Assembly: GCA_963797255.1 (NCBI GenBank) | Contig: CAWCOV010000030.1 | Location: 620,001-684,000, forward strand | DNA from: JANXZS01 sp963797255 | Lineage (GTDB): Bacteria; Acidobacteriota; Terriglobia; Terriglobales; Acidobacteriaceae | Length of the DNA: 64,000 nucleotides | Reading direction: 5' to 3' | In this document: positions 52,370-61,833 of the stretch, piece after piece | Layout of the letters: each line of letters opens with the position of its first letter | Position numbering within the stretch: position 1 is the first letter of the stretch | The notes under the pieces: generated by a model | What the model saw: only the letters and a program-made list of their open reading frames with translations | The model's database searches: none | What the model was told of the DNA's origin: nothing | Translations under genes and position numbers: made by a program

Positions 52370-54316
52370 ATGCGCCGACTCCTGATTGTTTTTTCGTCCG
52401 CCTGCTTGTGCTATTCGGCGAGCGTGTGCCTTTCACAGGCCACGCCCGCAGCAACTCCACGCATCAACTCTGCTGAATATGCGCAGGTGCAACAGCGCCT
52501 AAGCCGCGGTTGGAATACGTGGGACGTGCAGAGCGTGACCACGCATGTTCTGCTGCCGGAGGGCCTGAGCATGCGCGTCGGAATCCATAAAAAGACGCGC
52601 ATTACGGGCGACAGCTTTCTTCCTACCGCACTGATCGGCAGGCTTGAGCCGGATGCGGAGCAGGTGTTTCCGGGGCCGCACGCATTCGATGGCAGCTACA
52701 CAGACCTGCGGTTGACGTGGCAGGGCTTGTCGATGCGCATCCAAAGTGCGACGGACGCGGGCGACCTGGTACTGCTGGTTTCTCCGCTAACGGGCAGTGG
52801 CGATGCGGCTGCGAAAGCACTTCCGGCTACCGTTGTGTTCTCGGTGGGATTTCTGTGGAACCGGCCGGGCACGGTCGAGCGCACCGCTGATCATGTTGAA
52901 GCGCACGCCGCGAACAAGGTGATTCCGTTCTTCGTAGAAGGTCAGCAGGCGGCCGCGTGGGATGCTCCTGTGACGGGTCCGTATATCGCGGTGGATCTCG
53001 AGAGTCCACGCGCCTTTTCATCCGGCAAGCGCCGTACAGTGGCAGAGGTGCAGGCGATTCTCGACCGGCAGCGAGCGGCGTATGAACGATCGAACGCGAA
53101 GGCGGGGGAGAGCGCTTCGATCGCGGATGCGATCCAGACCGTGCTGGCGTGGGACACGATCTACGATCCGGAAAATCGCCGCGTGATTTCGCCGGTGAGC
53201 CGGGTATGGAGCGTGGGTTGGGGCGGCTATGTGTTGTTTGACTGGGACACGTTCTTTGCCGCAACTATGGCCTCGATCGGCAATCGCGACCTGGCGTATG
53301 CCGATGCCCTGGAGACGCTGAACGAGGTTACGGCAGATGGCTTTGTACCGAACTTCGGGCGCGGAGGAAATTGGAAGAGTGATGACCGCTCGGAGCCTCC
53401 TGTGGGCGCGATCACGGTGCTCGGGCTGTACGAGAAGTTCAAGGACAAGTGGTTGTTGCGCGACAGCTTTGACCGCCTGCTGGCGTGGAACCGCTGGTGG
53501 GCGGCGCATCGCGATGTGGACGGCTACCTGGTGTGGGGCAGCGACACTCACAACTCGCCCGAGTGCCACGATGATGGATCATGCGGCACTTTGCAGGGTG
53601 CGCGTTATGAATCGGGGCTGGATAATTCGCCCATGTACGACGATGCTCCGTTCGACAAGAAGACCGAGCGCATGATGCTGGCGGATGTTGGACTGATGGG
53701 CATGTACGTGGCGGACTGCGATGCCTTGGCGACGATTGCTACGGAGCTTGGCAAGGCTACGGAGGCGAAGGAACTAACTGAGCGGGGCCAACGCTATCGG
53801 CAAAAACTGGCGACGCTGTGGGATGAGAAAACGGGCATCTTTCTTAACAAGGATTTAATAACCGGCAAACTGAGCCCGCGCCTTTCGCCTACAAATTTTT
53901 ATCCCATGATGGCGAAGGCGGCCACGGCGGCGCAGGTAGATCGCATGGTGAAGGAACATCTCCTGAATCCGGATGAGTTTGGCGGCGAGTTCGTGCTGCC
54001 GTCGATTGCGCGTAACGATGCGGCATACAAGGATCAGGATTACTGGCGCGGGCGGGTTTGGGGGCCGATGAACTACCTGGTTTATCTGGGGCTACGCAAC
54101 TACAACCAGCCTGAAGCGCGGCAAGAACTTGCCAGCAAGTCTCTCAAGCTTTTCTTGAAAGAGTGGAAGCAAAACGGGCATGTCCACGAAAACTACAACG
54201 CCACGCTGGGGAATGGCGACGACGTGAAGAGCAGCGACCGTTTTTACCACTGGGGTGCGCTGCTGGGGTACATCACATACATGGAACAGGCCGATCCTGT
54301 GGCGGCCAAGCCCTGA
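52370..54316 (+). CDS. Secreted GH63/MGH1-like (alpha/alpha)6 glycosidase
   Basis: 648 residues, signal peptide RRLLIVFSSACLCYSASVCLSQ. GWNTWDVQSVTTHVLLPEG opens a beta-sandwich; the barrel has FDWDTFFAATMASIGNRDLAYA, GFVPNFGRGGNWKSDDRSEPPVGA, and C-terminal YWRGRVWGPMNYLVYLGLRNY and GHVHENYNATLG, the last two being the known GH63-type motifs. Hydrolyses an alpha-glucoside or mannoside such as mannosylglycerate; not decided. The upstream propeller gene is on the same strand, 78 bp away. Confidence 0.87.
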   Translation: MRRLLIVFSSACLCYSASVCLSQATPAATPRINSAEYAQVQQRLSRGWNTWDVQSVTTHVLLPEGLSMRVGIHKKTRITGDSFLPTALIGRLEPDAEQVFPGPHAFDGSYTDLRLTWQGLSMRIQSATDAGDLVLLVSPLTGSGDAAAKALPATVVFSVGFLWNRPGTVERTADHVEAHAANKVIPFFVEGQQAAAWDAPVTGPYIAVDLESPRAFSSGKRRTVAEVQAILDRQRAAYERSNAKAGESASIADAIQTVLAWDTIYDPENRRVISPVSRVWSVGWGGYVLFDWDTFFAATMASIGNRDLAYADALETLNEVTADGFVPNFGRGGNWKSDDRSEPPVGAITVLGLYEKFKDKWLLRDSFDRLLAWNRWWAAHRDVDGYLVWGSDTHNSPECHDDGSCGTLQGARYESGLDNSPMYDDAPFDKKTERMMLADVGLMGMYVADCDALATIATELGKATEAKELTERGQRYRQKLATLWDEKTGIFLNKDLITGKLSPRLSPTNFYPMMAKAATAAQVDRMVKEHLLNPDEFGGEFVLPSIARNDAAYKDQDYWRGRVWGPMNYLVYLGLRNYNQPEARQELASKSLKLFLKEWKQNGHVHENYNATLGNGDDVKSSDRFYHWGALLGYITYMEQADPVAAKP

Positions 54317-54434
54317 GGGAAACGGAAATTGCGGCTGGTTTTGCGTCGGAACGCGGGGTGGTCTAAGGTGAAATGAACGATGCCCGGCGACGGCAGGCCG
54401 GGTGCGCGTTTTGCAATCGATTGGGGAGAATGGC

Positions 54435-55463
54435 GTGAAGACGATCGGTGTTCTTTTTGGGATGGAGAATAGTTTTCCCGGAGCGTTGGTGGAGCGCATC
54501 AACTCGCTCGGGATCGACGACATTCGGGCGGAGTTTGTGGAGATCGGCGCGATTCGACTGGATACGCCGCTCAAGTACCAAGTGATTGTGGATCGCATCT
54601 CGCACGATATCCCGTTCTATCGCGCCTTTCTGAAGCATGCCACGCTGCAGGGCACGTATGTGATCAATAATCCTTTCTGGTGGTCGGCGGACGATAAGTT
54701 TTTCAATTATGCGCTGGCGGAAAAGCTTGGCGTCGCGGTGCCGCGCACGGCCATTGTGCCGCACAAGAAGCATCCTGTAGGCACGACGGACCGCTCCATG
54801 CGGAACCTTGAATATCCGCTGAAGTGGGACGAGCTTTTTGAAGCCATCGGATTTCCGGCGTTTCTCAAGCCGGTAGATGGCGGGGGATGGCGCGATGTTT
54901 TCCACGTGCACAATCGCGACGAGTTTTTCAACGCATACGATCAGAGCCGCGATCTCTGCATGACGCTGCAGGCGGCAGTGAAGTTCAAGGAATACTTCCG
55001 CTGCTACGTGGTCGGGCAAGAGCATGTTCGCGTGATGCCTTACGATCCGCGGCGCCCGCATGCGGAGAGGTATGTGCTCGATCCGCCGGAGTACGACAAG
55101 AAACTGATAGCGCGGGTGAAGAAGGATGCTGTGACGTTGTGCAAGGCGCTCGGATACGATCTCAACACCGTGGAGTTCGCGGTGGAAGACGGCATTCCAT
55201 ACGCCATCGACTTTATGAATCCCGCGCCGGATGCGGATTTGCATTCCGTTGGCGCGGAAAGTTTTGAATGGATTGTGAGTGCGGTGGCCGAGCTTGCCGT
55301 GAAGAAGGCCAAAGCTGCGCCTTATAAACCAGAGCTTCGCTGGGCGCAATTTTTGGGAGCCGCACCTTTGGCGACGAGCAAGAAGAAGTCTCCGGCGAAG
55401 AAAGCGAGCTCAAAGAAGACAGCCGCGAAAAAGACTTCGGCGGAAGCTGCAACGACGCCGTAA
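54435..55463 (+). CDS. ATP-grasp family ligase with Lys/Ala-rich tail
   Basis: 342 residues from GTG 54435 (GGGGAG site); the frame is open to 54402. VINNPFWWSADDKFFNYALAEKLGVAVPRTAIV and ALGYDLNTVEFAVEDGIPYAIDFMNPAPD match the ATP-grasp central and Mg-binding parts (Glu-x-Asn-like acidic pair as D-x-M-N). The final 30 residues (KKKSPAKKASSKKTAAKKTS) resemble a histone-H1-like tail. It precedes a carboxylate-amine ligase by 106 bp, so the two may build a peptide-like product. Confidence 0.8.
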   Translation: MKTIGVLFGMENSFPGALVERINSLGIDDIRAEFVEIGAIRLDTPLKYQVIVDRISHDIPFYRAFLKHATLQGTYVINNPFWWSADDKFFNYALAEKLGVAVPRTAIVPHKKHPVGTTDRSMRNLEYPLKWDELFEAIGFPAFLKPVDGGGWRDVFHVHNRDEFFNAYDQSRDLCMTLQAAVKFKEYFRCYVVGQEHVRVMPYDPRRPHAERYVLDPPEYDKKLIARVKKDAVTLCKALGYDLNTVEFAVEDGIPYAIDFMNPAPDADLHSVGAESFEWIVSAVAELAVKKAKAAPYKPELRWAQFLGAAPLATSKKKSPAKKASSKKTAAKKTSAEAATTP

Positions 55464-55569
55464 GTGCTGGTACTGCTACGTGCGGGCACGATGGCAGTTT
55501 CTGCTTGTAAAGCTTGACGGGCGCAACTACAACTTGTTTTGTCATACGGGGTGAGAGGACTCAGTAAAC

Positions 55570-56676
55570 ATGCGGCCTACCTTCACCATTGGAATCGAAG
55601 AGGAATACCAGACCATTGATCCCGTTACGCGGGACCTGCGTTCCCACATTGCCACGGAGATGCTGGCCAAAGGCAAGATGCAGCTGGCGGAGCGGGTGAA
55701 GGCGGAGATGCACCAGTCTGTGATCGAGGTCGGCACGAACATTTGCCACACGGTGAAAGACGCACGAGTGGATCTCTTCGACTTGCGTCGTCAGATGATT
55801 CTGCTGGCGCGTGAGCATGGGCTGGCGCTCGTGGCCGGTGCGACGCATCCTTTCTCTGACTGGCGTTCGCAGGAGATTTATCCTGATCCGCGATACGAGC
55901 AGGTGGTTGAAGATCTGCAACTGGTGGCGCGCGCGAATCTTATCTTCGGTCTGCACGTGCATGTCGGCATTGAGGATCGCGAGGCGGCAATTCGCGTGAT
56001 GAATTCGATGCGGTATTTTCTGCCGCATATCCTGGCGCTCTCGACCAACTCTCCTTTCTGGGGAGGCATGAAGACTGGGCTCAAGAGTTATCGCGCGAAA
56101 GTGTTTGATAAATTTCCGCGCACGAATATTCCGGACGCCTTTGCGAGCTGGAGCGAGTTCGAGGCGTTTGTCGATCTGCTGATCAAAACCAAGTGCCTGG
56201 ATAACGCGAAGAAGATCTGGTGGGACATACGGCCGCATCCATTCTTCAGCACCATTGAAGTTCGCATCTGCGATATTCCGCTGCGCGCGGAGGAGACGCT
56301 GGCGATTGCCGCGCTGATCCAGGCGACGGCGGTGAAGCTCTACAACCTGCATGAGCGCAACCAGGATTTCCGGCAATACTCTCGGGCATTGCTGATGGAG
56401 AACAAGTGGCGTGCAGTGCGTTACGGACTCGATGGCAAGCTGATTGATTTCGGCAAGCAGGAGGAAGTGCCGGAGCGCGAACTGATTCTCGAGTATCTCG
56501 AGCTTGTGGACGATGTAGTGGACGGGCTGGACAGCCGTGCGGAGATTGATTCCATCCGCAACATGCTGGAAACGGGAACCGGCGCGGATCGCCAACTACG
56601 CGTGTTTGAACAGACGGGCGATCTGAAAGCCGTTGTCGACTACATGGTGGAAGAGACCGCCGTGGGAATTTTTTAA
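55570..56676 (+). CDS. Carboxylate-amine ligase (glutamate-cysteine ligase family 2, YbdK-like)
   Basis: 368 residues. FTIGIEEEYQTIDPVTRDL carries the metal- and ATP-binding Glu cluster, FGLHVHVGIED the GCS2 signature HVHVG, and WDIRPHPFFSTIEVRICDIPL the acidic C-terminal motif. Family members join Glu or another acid to an amine with ATP. Very likely paired with the ATP-grasp protein upstream; product unknown. Confidence 0.92.
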   Translation: MRPTFTIGIEEEYQTIDPVTRDLRSHIATEMLAKGKMQLAERVKAEMHQSVIEVGTNICHTVKDARVDLFDLRRQMILLAREHGLALVAGATHPFSDWRSQEIYPDPRYEQVVEDLQLVARANLIFGLHVHVGIEDREAAIRVMNSMRYFLPHILALSTNSPFWGGMKTGLKSYRAKVFDKFPRTNIPDAFASWSEFEAFVDLLIKTKCLDNAKKIWWDIRPHPFFSTIEVRICDIPLRAEETLAIAALIQATAVKLYNLHERNQDFRQYSRALLMENKWRAVRYGLDGKLIDFGKQEEVPERELILEYLELVDDVVDGLDSRAEIDSIRNMLETGTGADRQLRVFEQTGDLKAVVDYMVEETAVGIF

Positions 56677-57001
56677 GAAGCAGCGAGTCAGCAGGTCAGC
56701 CAGTTAGCGAAAAGCAGCGCGAAGCCGGTCAGCTATTAAGCGGTCAGCTAGAGCCGTCGGCAATACAGCGACTGGCGGAGTCTACCGGTTGGCGCGATTC
56801 TCCTTCGCCGGTAGCAAGCGGAGGAAATCGCGAAAACCCGCGCCTCCGTCAGTCCCGATCCTTCCAAGTCCCCCGCGTTTTGAGGGCTCAAGGAAGCGCG
56901 GCGAGAGCGTCCTCTCATACGCTTCCTCCCGAAAAGAGATGCTTATCGCGGCTGGTCTGTTGGTTCCGCGCGAGCTGAAAACCACAATGTGGATACGACC
57001 A
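56677..57001. repeat. GTCAGC words and intergenic sequence
   Basis: At 56685-56770 the words GAGTCAGCAGGTCAGCCAGTTAGCG and GGTCAGCTATTAAGCGGTCA, shown here in part, belong to the GTCAGCTA family and are the only such cluster right of 45 kb. The remainder to 57001 has no gene. Confidence 0.5.
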
Positions 57002-57955
57002 CTAAAATCCCAGGGATCGCACGACCTCGCGAATTCTTTGCGCGCTCGCGGTGAGTCCGGCTAACTCATCCACATTCATTGGGATGGGCAGGGTTGCCTC
57101 GACCCCCTGACGGTTTACGATGCAGGGGACGGAGAGACAGACGTCGGAGATGCCGCGATATCCGTGTAGCAGGAAACTGACGGGCAGCACGCGATTCTCA
57201 TTCTTCAGGATTGCTTCCAATATGCTGCTCACCGCAAGGCCGACGGCATAGTTGGTCGCGCCTTTGCCGGCGATGACCTGATCGGCGGCGGTGCGAACGT
57301 TTTGAAATATTGTGTGACGATCGCGATCCGCGAGTTGTCCGTGGTTGGGCACGGCCCACTGATCGAGAGGGATGGCCCCGATGCTGGCACTGGACCACAG
57401 GGGAATCTCACTTTCGCCATGCTCGCCAACGATGTAGGCATGCACGTTCTGCACGGCTACGGAGCAGCGGCGTGCGATGAGATAACGGAAGCGGGAACTG
57501 TCGAGCACGGTGCCGCTGCCAAGCACGCGCTCCGCGGGCAGGCCACTTAACTTCTGCGCAATGTATGTCACGACGTCGACCGGATTGGTGACCATGAGCA
57601 GGATTGCATCCGGCGCAACCCGCATGACATCGGGAATGATTTTGCGGCAGATATTGGCGTTGGCCTCGGCGAGATCGAGTCGCGTTTGTCCCGGCTTTTG
57701 CTTCGCACCTGCCGTCATGACGATGACGTCGGAGTGTTCGAGCACGTTCACATCATCAGAGCCATTGACGGTGGCTACAGGAACGAACTGCAATCCGTGG
57801 TTCAGATCCAGCGCTTCGGCATGAACCTTGTCCTTGTTGAGGTCGAAAAGGCTAACGCGGTGGCTGACCCCGCGCAGCATGCAGGCATAGGCGACGGTTG
57901 CGCCGACGCTGCCGGCACCGATGATTCCTATTTTGGAAGTACGCTCATTTTCCAT
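57002..57955 (-). CDS. ldh: L-lactate dehydrogenase
   Basis: 317 residues from ATG 57955 (a GTG at 57973 is possible). KIGIIGAGSVGATVAYACMLRGV is the NAD-binding part, TAGAKQKPGQTRLDLAEANANI includes the substrate-binding Arg, MVTNPVDVVTYIAQKLSGLP and HAYIVGEHGESEIPLWSS hold the active-site Asn, Asp and His. Reduces pyruvate to L-lactate with NADH. Malate dehydrogenase is less likely because the substrate loop has Gln (KPGQTR), which is typical of LDH. Confidence 0.92.
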   Translation of the reverse strand: MENERTSKIGIIGAGSVGATVAYACMLRGVSHRVSLFDLNKDKVHAEALDLNHGLQFVPVATVNGSDDVNVLEHSDVIVMTAGAKQKPGQTRLDLAEANANICRKIIPDVMRVAPDAILLMVTNPVDVVTYIAQKLSGLPAERVLGSGTVLDSSRFRYLIARRCSVAVQNVHAYIVGEHGESEIPLWSSASIGAIPLDQWAVPNHGQLADRDRHTIFQNVRTAADQVIAGKGATNYAVGLAVSSILEAILKNENRVLPVSFLLHGYRGISDVCLSVPCIVNRQGVEATLPIPMNVDELAGLTASAQRIREVVRSLGF

Positions 57956-58001
57956 CAGGTGGCAGCCTAACACGGCGACGGCTGCGCCGCGTGGAGTTTA
58001 G

Positions 58002-58481
58002 CTACTTGATTGGCGCAAAACGGGACGTGGTGGGGAAGGCGGATAGATTTCCGGGCCGGGCGGCTAATATTTCTTCGCCCAGTCGCGGGGTAATCCACAG
58101 AGGGATCCTTGCTTCGCGGCCGAGGATAAGTTCCTTTCGGGGCAGGAAAAAGAGACTCTTCTCGCCGACTTCGATTTCGCTCCAAGGCACAAATAGGGGC
58201 GGGTGGAAGGGACGAAAAAACGAAACAACAGACATGTAGAGGCCGCGCTCGTCGGCACTGAAGTTGAGACAGTTGCCGTAGCGGGTGGTCCAGCGCATGC
58301 GACCGCTCCGCCATCTCCAGCGCTTCTCTGGTAATTCGCCTTCGAAGCGGAATTGTTCGGCTAGCCGGTGCCATCCCGTCACCCGGCTGATGGACCACTG
58401 CGCCAGGGTCATGAGGGCGGCGACATACGCGATCACCAGCGCCCCGAACTGCCATGGATGTAAGTTGGCAAAGTGCTGCAT
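58002..58481 (-). CDS. Hypothetical membrane-anchored protein
   Basis: 159 residues. One N-terminal helix (FGALVIAYVAALMTLAQW), then a cytoplasmic domain: SISRVTGWHRLAEQFRFEGE, RYGNCLNFSADERGLYMSVVSFFRPFHPPLFVPWSEIEVGEKSLFF. The PLFVPWSEI turn is like PH-type domains. AAAGG lies 8 bases before ATG 58481. Two larger frames overlap it, both without resemblance. Confidence 0.72.
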   Translation of the reverse strand: MQHFANLHPWQFGALVIAYVAALMTLAQWSISRVTGWHRLAEQFRFEGELPEKRWRWRSGRMRWTTRYGNCLNFSADERGLYMSVVSFFRPFHPPLFVPWSEIEVGEKSLFFLPRKELILGREARIPLWITPRLGEEILAARPGNLSAFPTTSRFAPIK

Positions 58482-58639
58482 ATAGTCGCCTTTTCAAATA
58501 AATGCGTCGCCAGCATTATAGGCGGGGAGGCATTTCCTCGGGCGCTCTGCTAGAGGAAAGCTCGCATTCACGCTACTCTAATACAACAGAATCGCAATTC
58601 GGCGCGACTCGGCCACCAGCATGAAGGAATACCCCGCGA

Positions 58640-59698
58640 ATGAATCACGACCAGTCTCCAGAAGCAAACGTACTTCTCTCTACCCCTTTTCCCTCGGAGT
58701 TTGCGCCGGGAGCGCACTCCGCGATCCATACCTGCCTGAAGATTGAAACGTCGGAGAAGGTCACACTGATTACGGACCGTGCCACAGCGCCCATCGCTGC
58801 ATCGCTGGCGCATGAGTTGGAGGCGAAGGGCTGCCGCTGGAATGCGTACCTGGTGGAGGACTACGCTGAGCGTCCGCTGACGCACATGCCGGAGAGCATT
58901 CTCGACGACATGGAGAGTTCAGATGTTTCGATTTTTGCCGTCCAGGTGCAGCGCAATGAATTGCACTCGCGCATGCAAATGACCGACGTGGTGAATCGGC
59001 GGCACATGAAGCACGCGCACATGGTGAACATTACTCCGCAGATTATGTGCGACGGTATGCGCGCCGATTTCAACCTCGTGGACCGGCTGTCGCAGAAGGT
59101 TCTCGACAAGGTGAGAGCAGCGAGCTACATCCGCGCCACTACCGATGCGGGCACCGACATTCGCGCTGAGCTTAATCCCAACTACAAATGGTTCAAGACA
59201 TCGGGAATTATCTCGCGCGAAAAGTGGGGCAATCTGCCGGGCGGAGAATGCTTTACATCGCCGGGAGAGGTGAATGGCCGCTTCGTGGTGGACGGTGTGG
59301 TCGGCGACTATCTCTGCGCACGCTACGGCCTGCTGGAGGCCACTCCGCTAACGATTGAGATCAGCGGCAATCGCATCACCGAGTGCAGTTCCGCGAACAA
59401 ACAACTGCGCGACGAGTTCTGGGCTTACACGCACACCGATGAAAATTCCGACCGCGTGGGCGAGTTCGCCATTGGCACGAATATTGGCGTACATCGCGTG
59501 ATTGGCAATATTCTTCAAGACGAAAAATTTCCCGGCATCCATATCGCGTTCGGCGATCCTTACGGAAACCACACCGGTGCGCCGTGGAAGTCGACCACGC
59601 ACATTGATGTTGTGGGTCTGCGCTTCAACATCTGGGTTGGCGGGCCGGATGGCGAAGAGCAAATCATGAAGGCGGGTAAATTCACAATCGAACCATGA
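58640..59698 (+). CDS. M29-like leucyl aminopeptidase family protein
   Basis: 352 residues. The C-terminal half has VGEFAIGTNIGV, GNILQDEKFPGIHIAFGDPYG and a STTHIDVV segment, which give the Glu and His ligands of the M29 aminopeptidase/NicX-type metal site. N-terminal half is a Rossmann-like domain (KVTLITDRATAPIAASLAHELEAKGC). Likely cleaves an N-terminal residue or an amide; a NicX-like ring-opening role cannot be excluded. First of three same-strand genes. Confidence 0.82.
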   Translation: MNHDQSPEANVLLSTPFPSEFAPGAHSAIHTCLKIETSEKVTLITDRATAPIAASLAHELEAKGCRWNAYLVEDYAERPLTHMPESILDDMESSDVSIFAVQVQRNELHSRMQMTDVVNRRHMKHAHMVNITPQIMCDGMRADFNLVDRLSQKVLDKVRAASYIRATTDAGTDIRAELNPNYKWFKTSGIISREKWGNLPGGECFTSPGEVNGRFVVDGVVGDYLCARYGLLEATPLTIEISGNRITECSSANKQLRDEFWAYTHTDENSDRVGEFAIGTNIGVHRVIGNILQDEKFPGIHIAFGDPYGNHTGAPWKSTTHIDVVGLRFNIWVGGPDGEEQIMKAGKFTIEP

Positions 59699-59714
59699 AA
59701 CTCTTGCGGGCGCG

Positions 59715-60248
59715 ATGAAGACTAAGGGCAGCAGGGTTGTGTACGAAAACCGCTGGATGCGCGTGCGCGAAGATACAATCGAGCGCGCTGACGGCAGCGC
59801 GGGCATCTACGGCGTTATCGAGAAGCCTGACTTTGCGCTGATTATTCCCGTGCAGGGCGACGATGTTTACCTGGTAGAACAGTTTCGCTATCCGGTAGGC
59901 GCGCGCTTCCTGGAATTTCCCCAAGGCACGTGGGAGCAGCAGGCAAGCGTTGAGCCCATCGAACTGGCGCGCGGAGAACTGCAGGAAGAGACGGGGCTGA
60001 CCGCGGGTCGCATGGACTACCTGGGCCATCTCTACATTGCGTATGGCATGGCCAACCAGGGATTCCATATCTTCCGCGCGACGGAACTGGTGCAGGGTGA
60101 GGCGAGTCTCGATCCGGAAGAGCAGGATCTCGAAGTGATTCGCATGAGCATCGCAGACTTTGAGAAAAAGATTCGCAACGGGGTCATCAAGGACGCAGGG
60201 ACGATCTCCGCATGGATGCTGCTGAAGATGGCGGAAACCAAGGCCTGA
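59715..60248 (+). CDS. Nudix hydrolase, ADP-ribose pyrophosphatase-like
   Basis: 177 residues, 16 bp after the peptidase gene. VYENRWMRVREDTIERADGS is the ADPRase-type start; FPQGTWEQQASVEPIELARGELQEETGLTAG is the Nudix box, with the usual Arg before Glu replaced by Gly (RGEL). GYVYLVEQFRYPVG-like sequence (DVYLVEQFRYPVG) marks NDP-sugar substrates. Cleans nucleoside diphosphate derivatives. Confidence 0.9.
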   Translation: MKTKGSRVVYENRWMRVREDTIERADGSAGIYGVIEKPDFALIIPVQGDDVYLVEQFRYPVGARFLEFPQGTWEQQASVEPIELARGELQEETGLTAGRMDYLGHLYIAYGMANQGFHIFRATELVQGEASLDPEEQDLEVIRMSIADFEKKIRNGVIKDAGTISAWMLLKMAETKA

Positions 60249-60266
60249 GTCGCGCATCCAAAAGGA

Positions 60267-61247
60267 ATGGCAGATACTTCAAAGCTTTCCGCTACTCGCA
60301 TACTCGGCAACTCTGATCTTCAACTTACGGCTATTGGTTTTGGCGCATGGGCAATTGGCGGCGGCAACTGGGAGTTCGCCTGGGGTCATCAGGATGATGG
60401 CGACTCGATCGCGGCAATTGAGCGCGCACTCGATCTGGGCATCAACTGGATTGATACCGCCGCAATTTACGGGCTCGGACACTCAGAAGAGATTGTCGCC
60501 AAGGCCATCGCAGGCCGATCGAAGAAACCTTACATCTTCACCAAGTGCTCCATGAGATGGCATGCAGATCGCAGTATTTATCGTAGTCTTTCGGGGAAGT
60601 CGATCGCAGACGAGCTGGAAGCCTCATTAAAGCGCCTGCGCGTCGATGCAATCGATCTGTACCAAATCCACTGGCCTAATCCTGAGCAGGAGATTGAAGA
60701 AGGCTGGGAGGCAATGGAGCGTCTGAAAGAGCAGGGCAAGGTTCGCTATATTGGGGTCTCCAATTTCAACGTGGCGCAGATGGAACGCGTGAGGAAGATT
60801 GCTCCGATAACTTCGTTGCAGCCGCCCTACTCGCTTCTGAATCGCACAAACGAAGCGGAGACGCTGCCTTACTGCCTGGAACACGGTATTGGCGTGATCA
60901 ACTATTCGCCGATGTCGTCTGGGCTGCTTGCAGGCAAGATGACGGCAGAGCGCATCAAGAATCTACCGCAGGATGACTGGCGGCGGAAGGCGGCGCAGTT
61001 CAATGAGCCGAAGCTGTCGCGGAATATGAAACTGGTGGATTTGCTGCGTGAGATTGGCTCGAGCCACGATGTGGAGGCGGGGGTGGTTGCGGTGGCGTGG
61101 ACCTTGCATAACCTGGCGATCACCGCAGCGATTGTGGGGGCGAGAAGGCCGGACCAGGTGGACGGAACGATCAAAGCGGGAAATTTCCGTCTGTCAGATG
61201 CCGAGTTTGCGCGGATTACAGAGTTTATGGATTCGAATCCCGCATAG
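60267..61247 (+). CDS. Aldo/keto reductase
   Basis: 326 residues. Catalytic tetrad visible as Asp and Tyr in NWIDTAAIYGLGHSEEIV, Lys in YIFTKCS, and His in LYQIHWPNPEQEIE. C-terminal AAIVGARRPDQVDGTIKAG binds NADPH. Eighteen bases after the Nudix gene, last of the three-gene run, with a terminator after it. Probably reduces sugar or ketone substrates. Confidence 0.92.
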   Translation: MADTSKLSATRILGNSDLQLTAIGFGAWAIGGGNWEFAWGHQDDGDSIAAIERALDLGINWIDTAAIYGLGHSEEIVAKAIAGRSKKPYIFTKCSMRWHADRSIYRSLSGKSIADELEASLKRLRVDAIDLYQIHWPNPEQEIEEGWEAMERLKEQGKVRYIGVSNFNVAQMERVRKIAPITSLQPPYSLLNRTNEAETLPYCLEHGIGVINYSPMSSGLLAGKMTAERIKNLPQDDWRRKAAQFNEPKLSRNMKLVDLLREIGSSHDVEAGVVAVAWTLHNLAITAAIVGARRPDQVDGTIKAGNFRLSDAEFARITEFMDSNPA

Positions 61248-61266
61248 TTTTGGGAGCAAGGAAAAA

Positions 61267-61285
61267 CGCATCCGCTGGGGATGCG
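61267..61285 (+). terminator. Terminator after the aldo/keto reductase gene
   Basis: CGCATCC and GGATGCG make a 7-bp stem with a 5-base loop, then CCTTTCGTGTT. It lies 20 bases after the stop. On the other strand the stem is followed by TTTTTCC, so it may serve the convergent gene 61306 as well. Confidence 0.6.
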
Positions 61286-61305
61286 CCTTTCGTGTTAGTA
61301 AATTT

Positions 61306-61827
61306 TTACATGGCGTCAAGATAGCGTGGGAACAACAGTGCAGAGTGTTCCTGGAACAGAACCGTGATCCTGTTGATCATCGCGCTGTAGATCTCAGTTG
61401 CGCGGTGCGCATTTACTTCTGCTCCGACAGAGGAGCGGGACGCGATGTGTTGTGCGAGTGCCATCAGTACGCAGATCCTGATCTGGAAGGCATCGCTGCG
61501 AAGTGATTCCAGAAGTTCTTCGGAAACACCTTCGCCGTGCTGCGCGGCATAATCGGCAAGCTGAACCAGCACGGGGGCGTTGCAATACATAGCCCAGAGG
61601 CCTTTCGCGCCGTTGATCCGCTTCCAGATGTCCTGCGAAGTGGCCTTAATGGAACCACTGTATAGATAGCGTTCTGAAACTTCTTCGAGACCCCAGTCAT
61701 TAGCGCGCAATCTGGAGACGATGGATTCCCAGGTAGCACCGGCCTTCTTCGATTGGCGCCGGCGCCAGTGCCCCGCGTACAGCAGGAGCAACATCGTAAC
61801 CAGAACTTGGAGTAAAGGCATAACCAT
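61306..61827 (-). CDS. Hypothetical membrane-anchored helical protein
   Basis: 173 residues. An N-terminal helix (MPLLQVLVTMLLLLYAGHW) then RRRQSK, followed by helical sequence (TWESIVSRLRANDWGLEEVSERYLY, MALAQHIASRSSVGAEVNAHRATEIYSAMINRITVLFQEHSALLFPRYLDAM). No family known. Only 6 bp after the next gene's stop (61834), so the two are one operon. Confidence 0.75.
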   Translation of the reverse strand: MVMPLLQVLVTMLLLLYAGHWRRRQSKKAGATWESIVSRLRANDWGLEEVSERYLYSGSIKATSQDIWKRINGAKGLWAMYCNAPVLVQLADYAAQHGEGVSEELLESLRSDAFQIRICVLMALAQHIASRSSVGAEVNAHRATEIYSAMINRITVLFQEHSALLFPRYLDAM

Positions 61828-61833
61828 GGACAG

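Noticed and set aside
54363..56595. Two long minus-strand open frames (328 and 344 codons)
   Set aside because: Antisense to the ATP-grasp and GCS2 ligase genes; Arg/His-rich composition typical of reversed GC-rich coding sequence.
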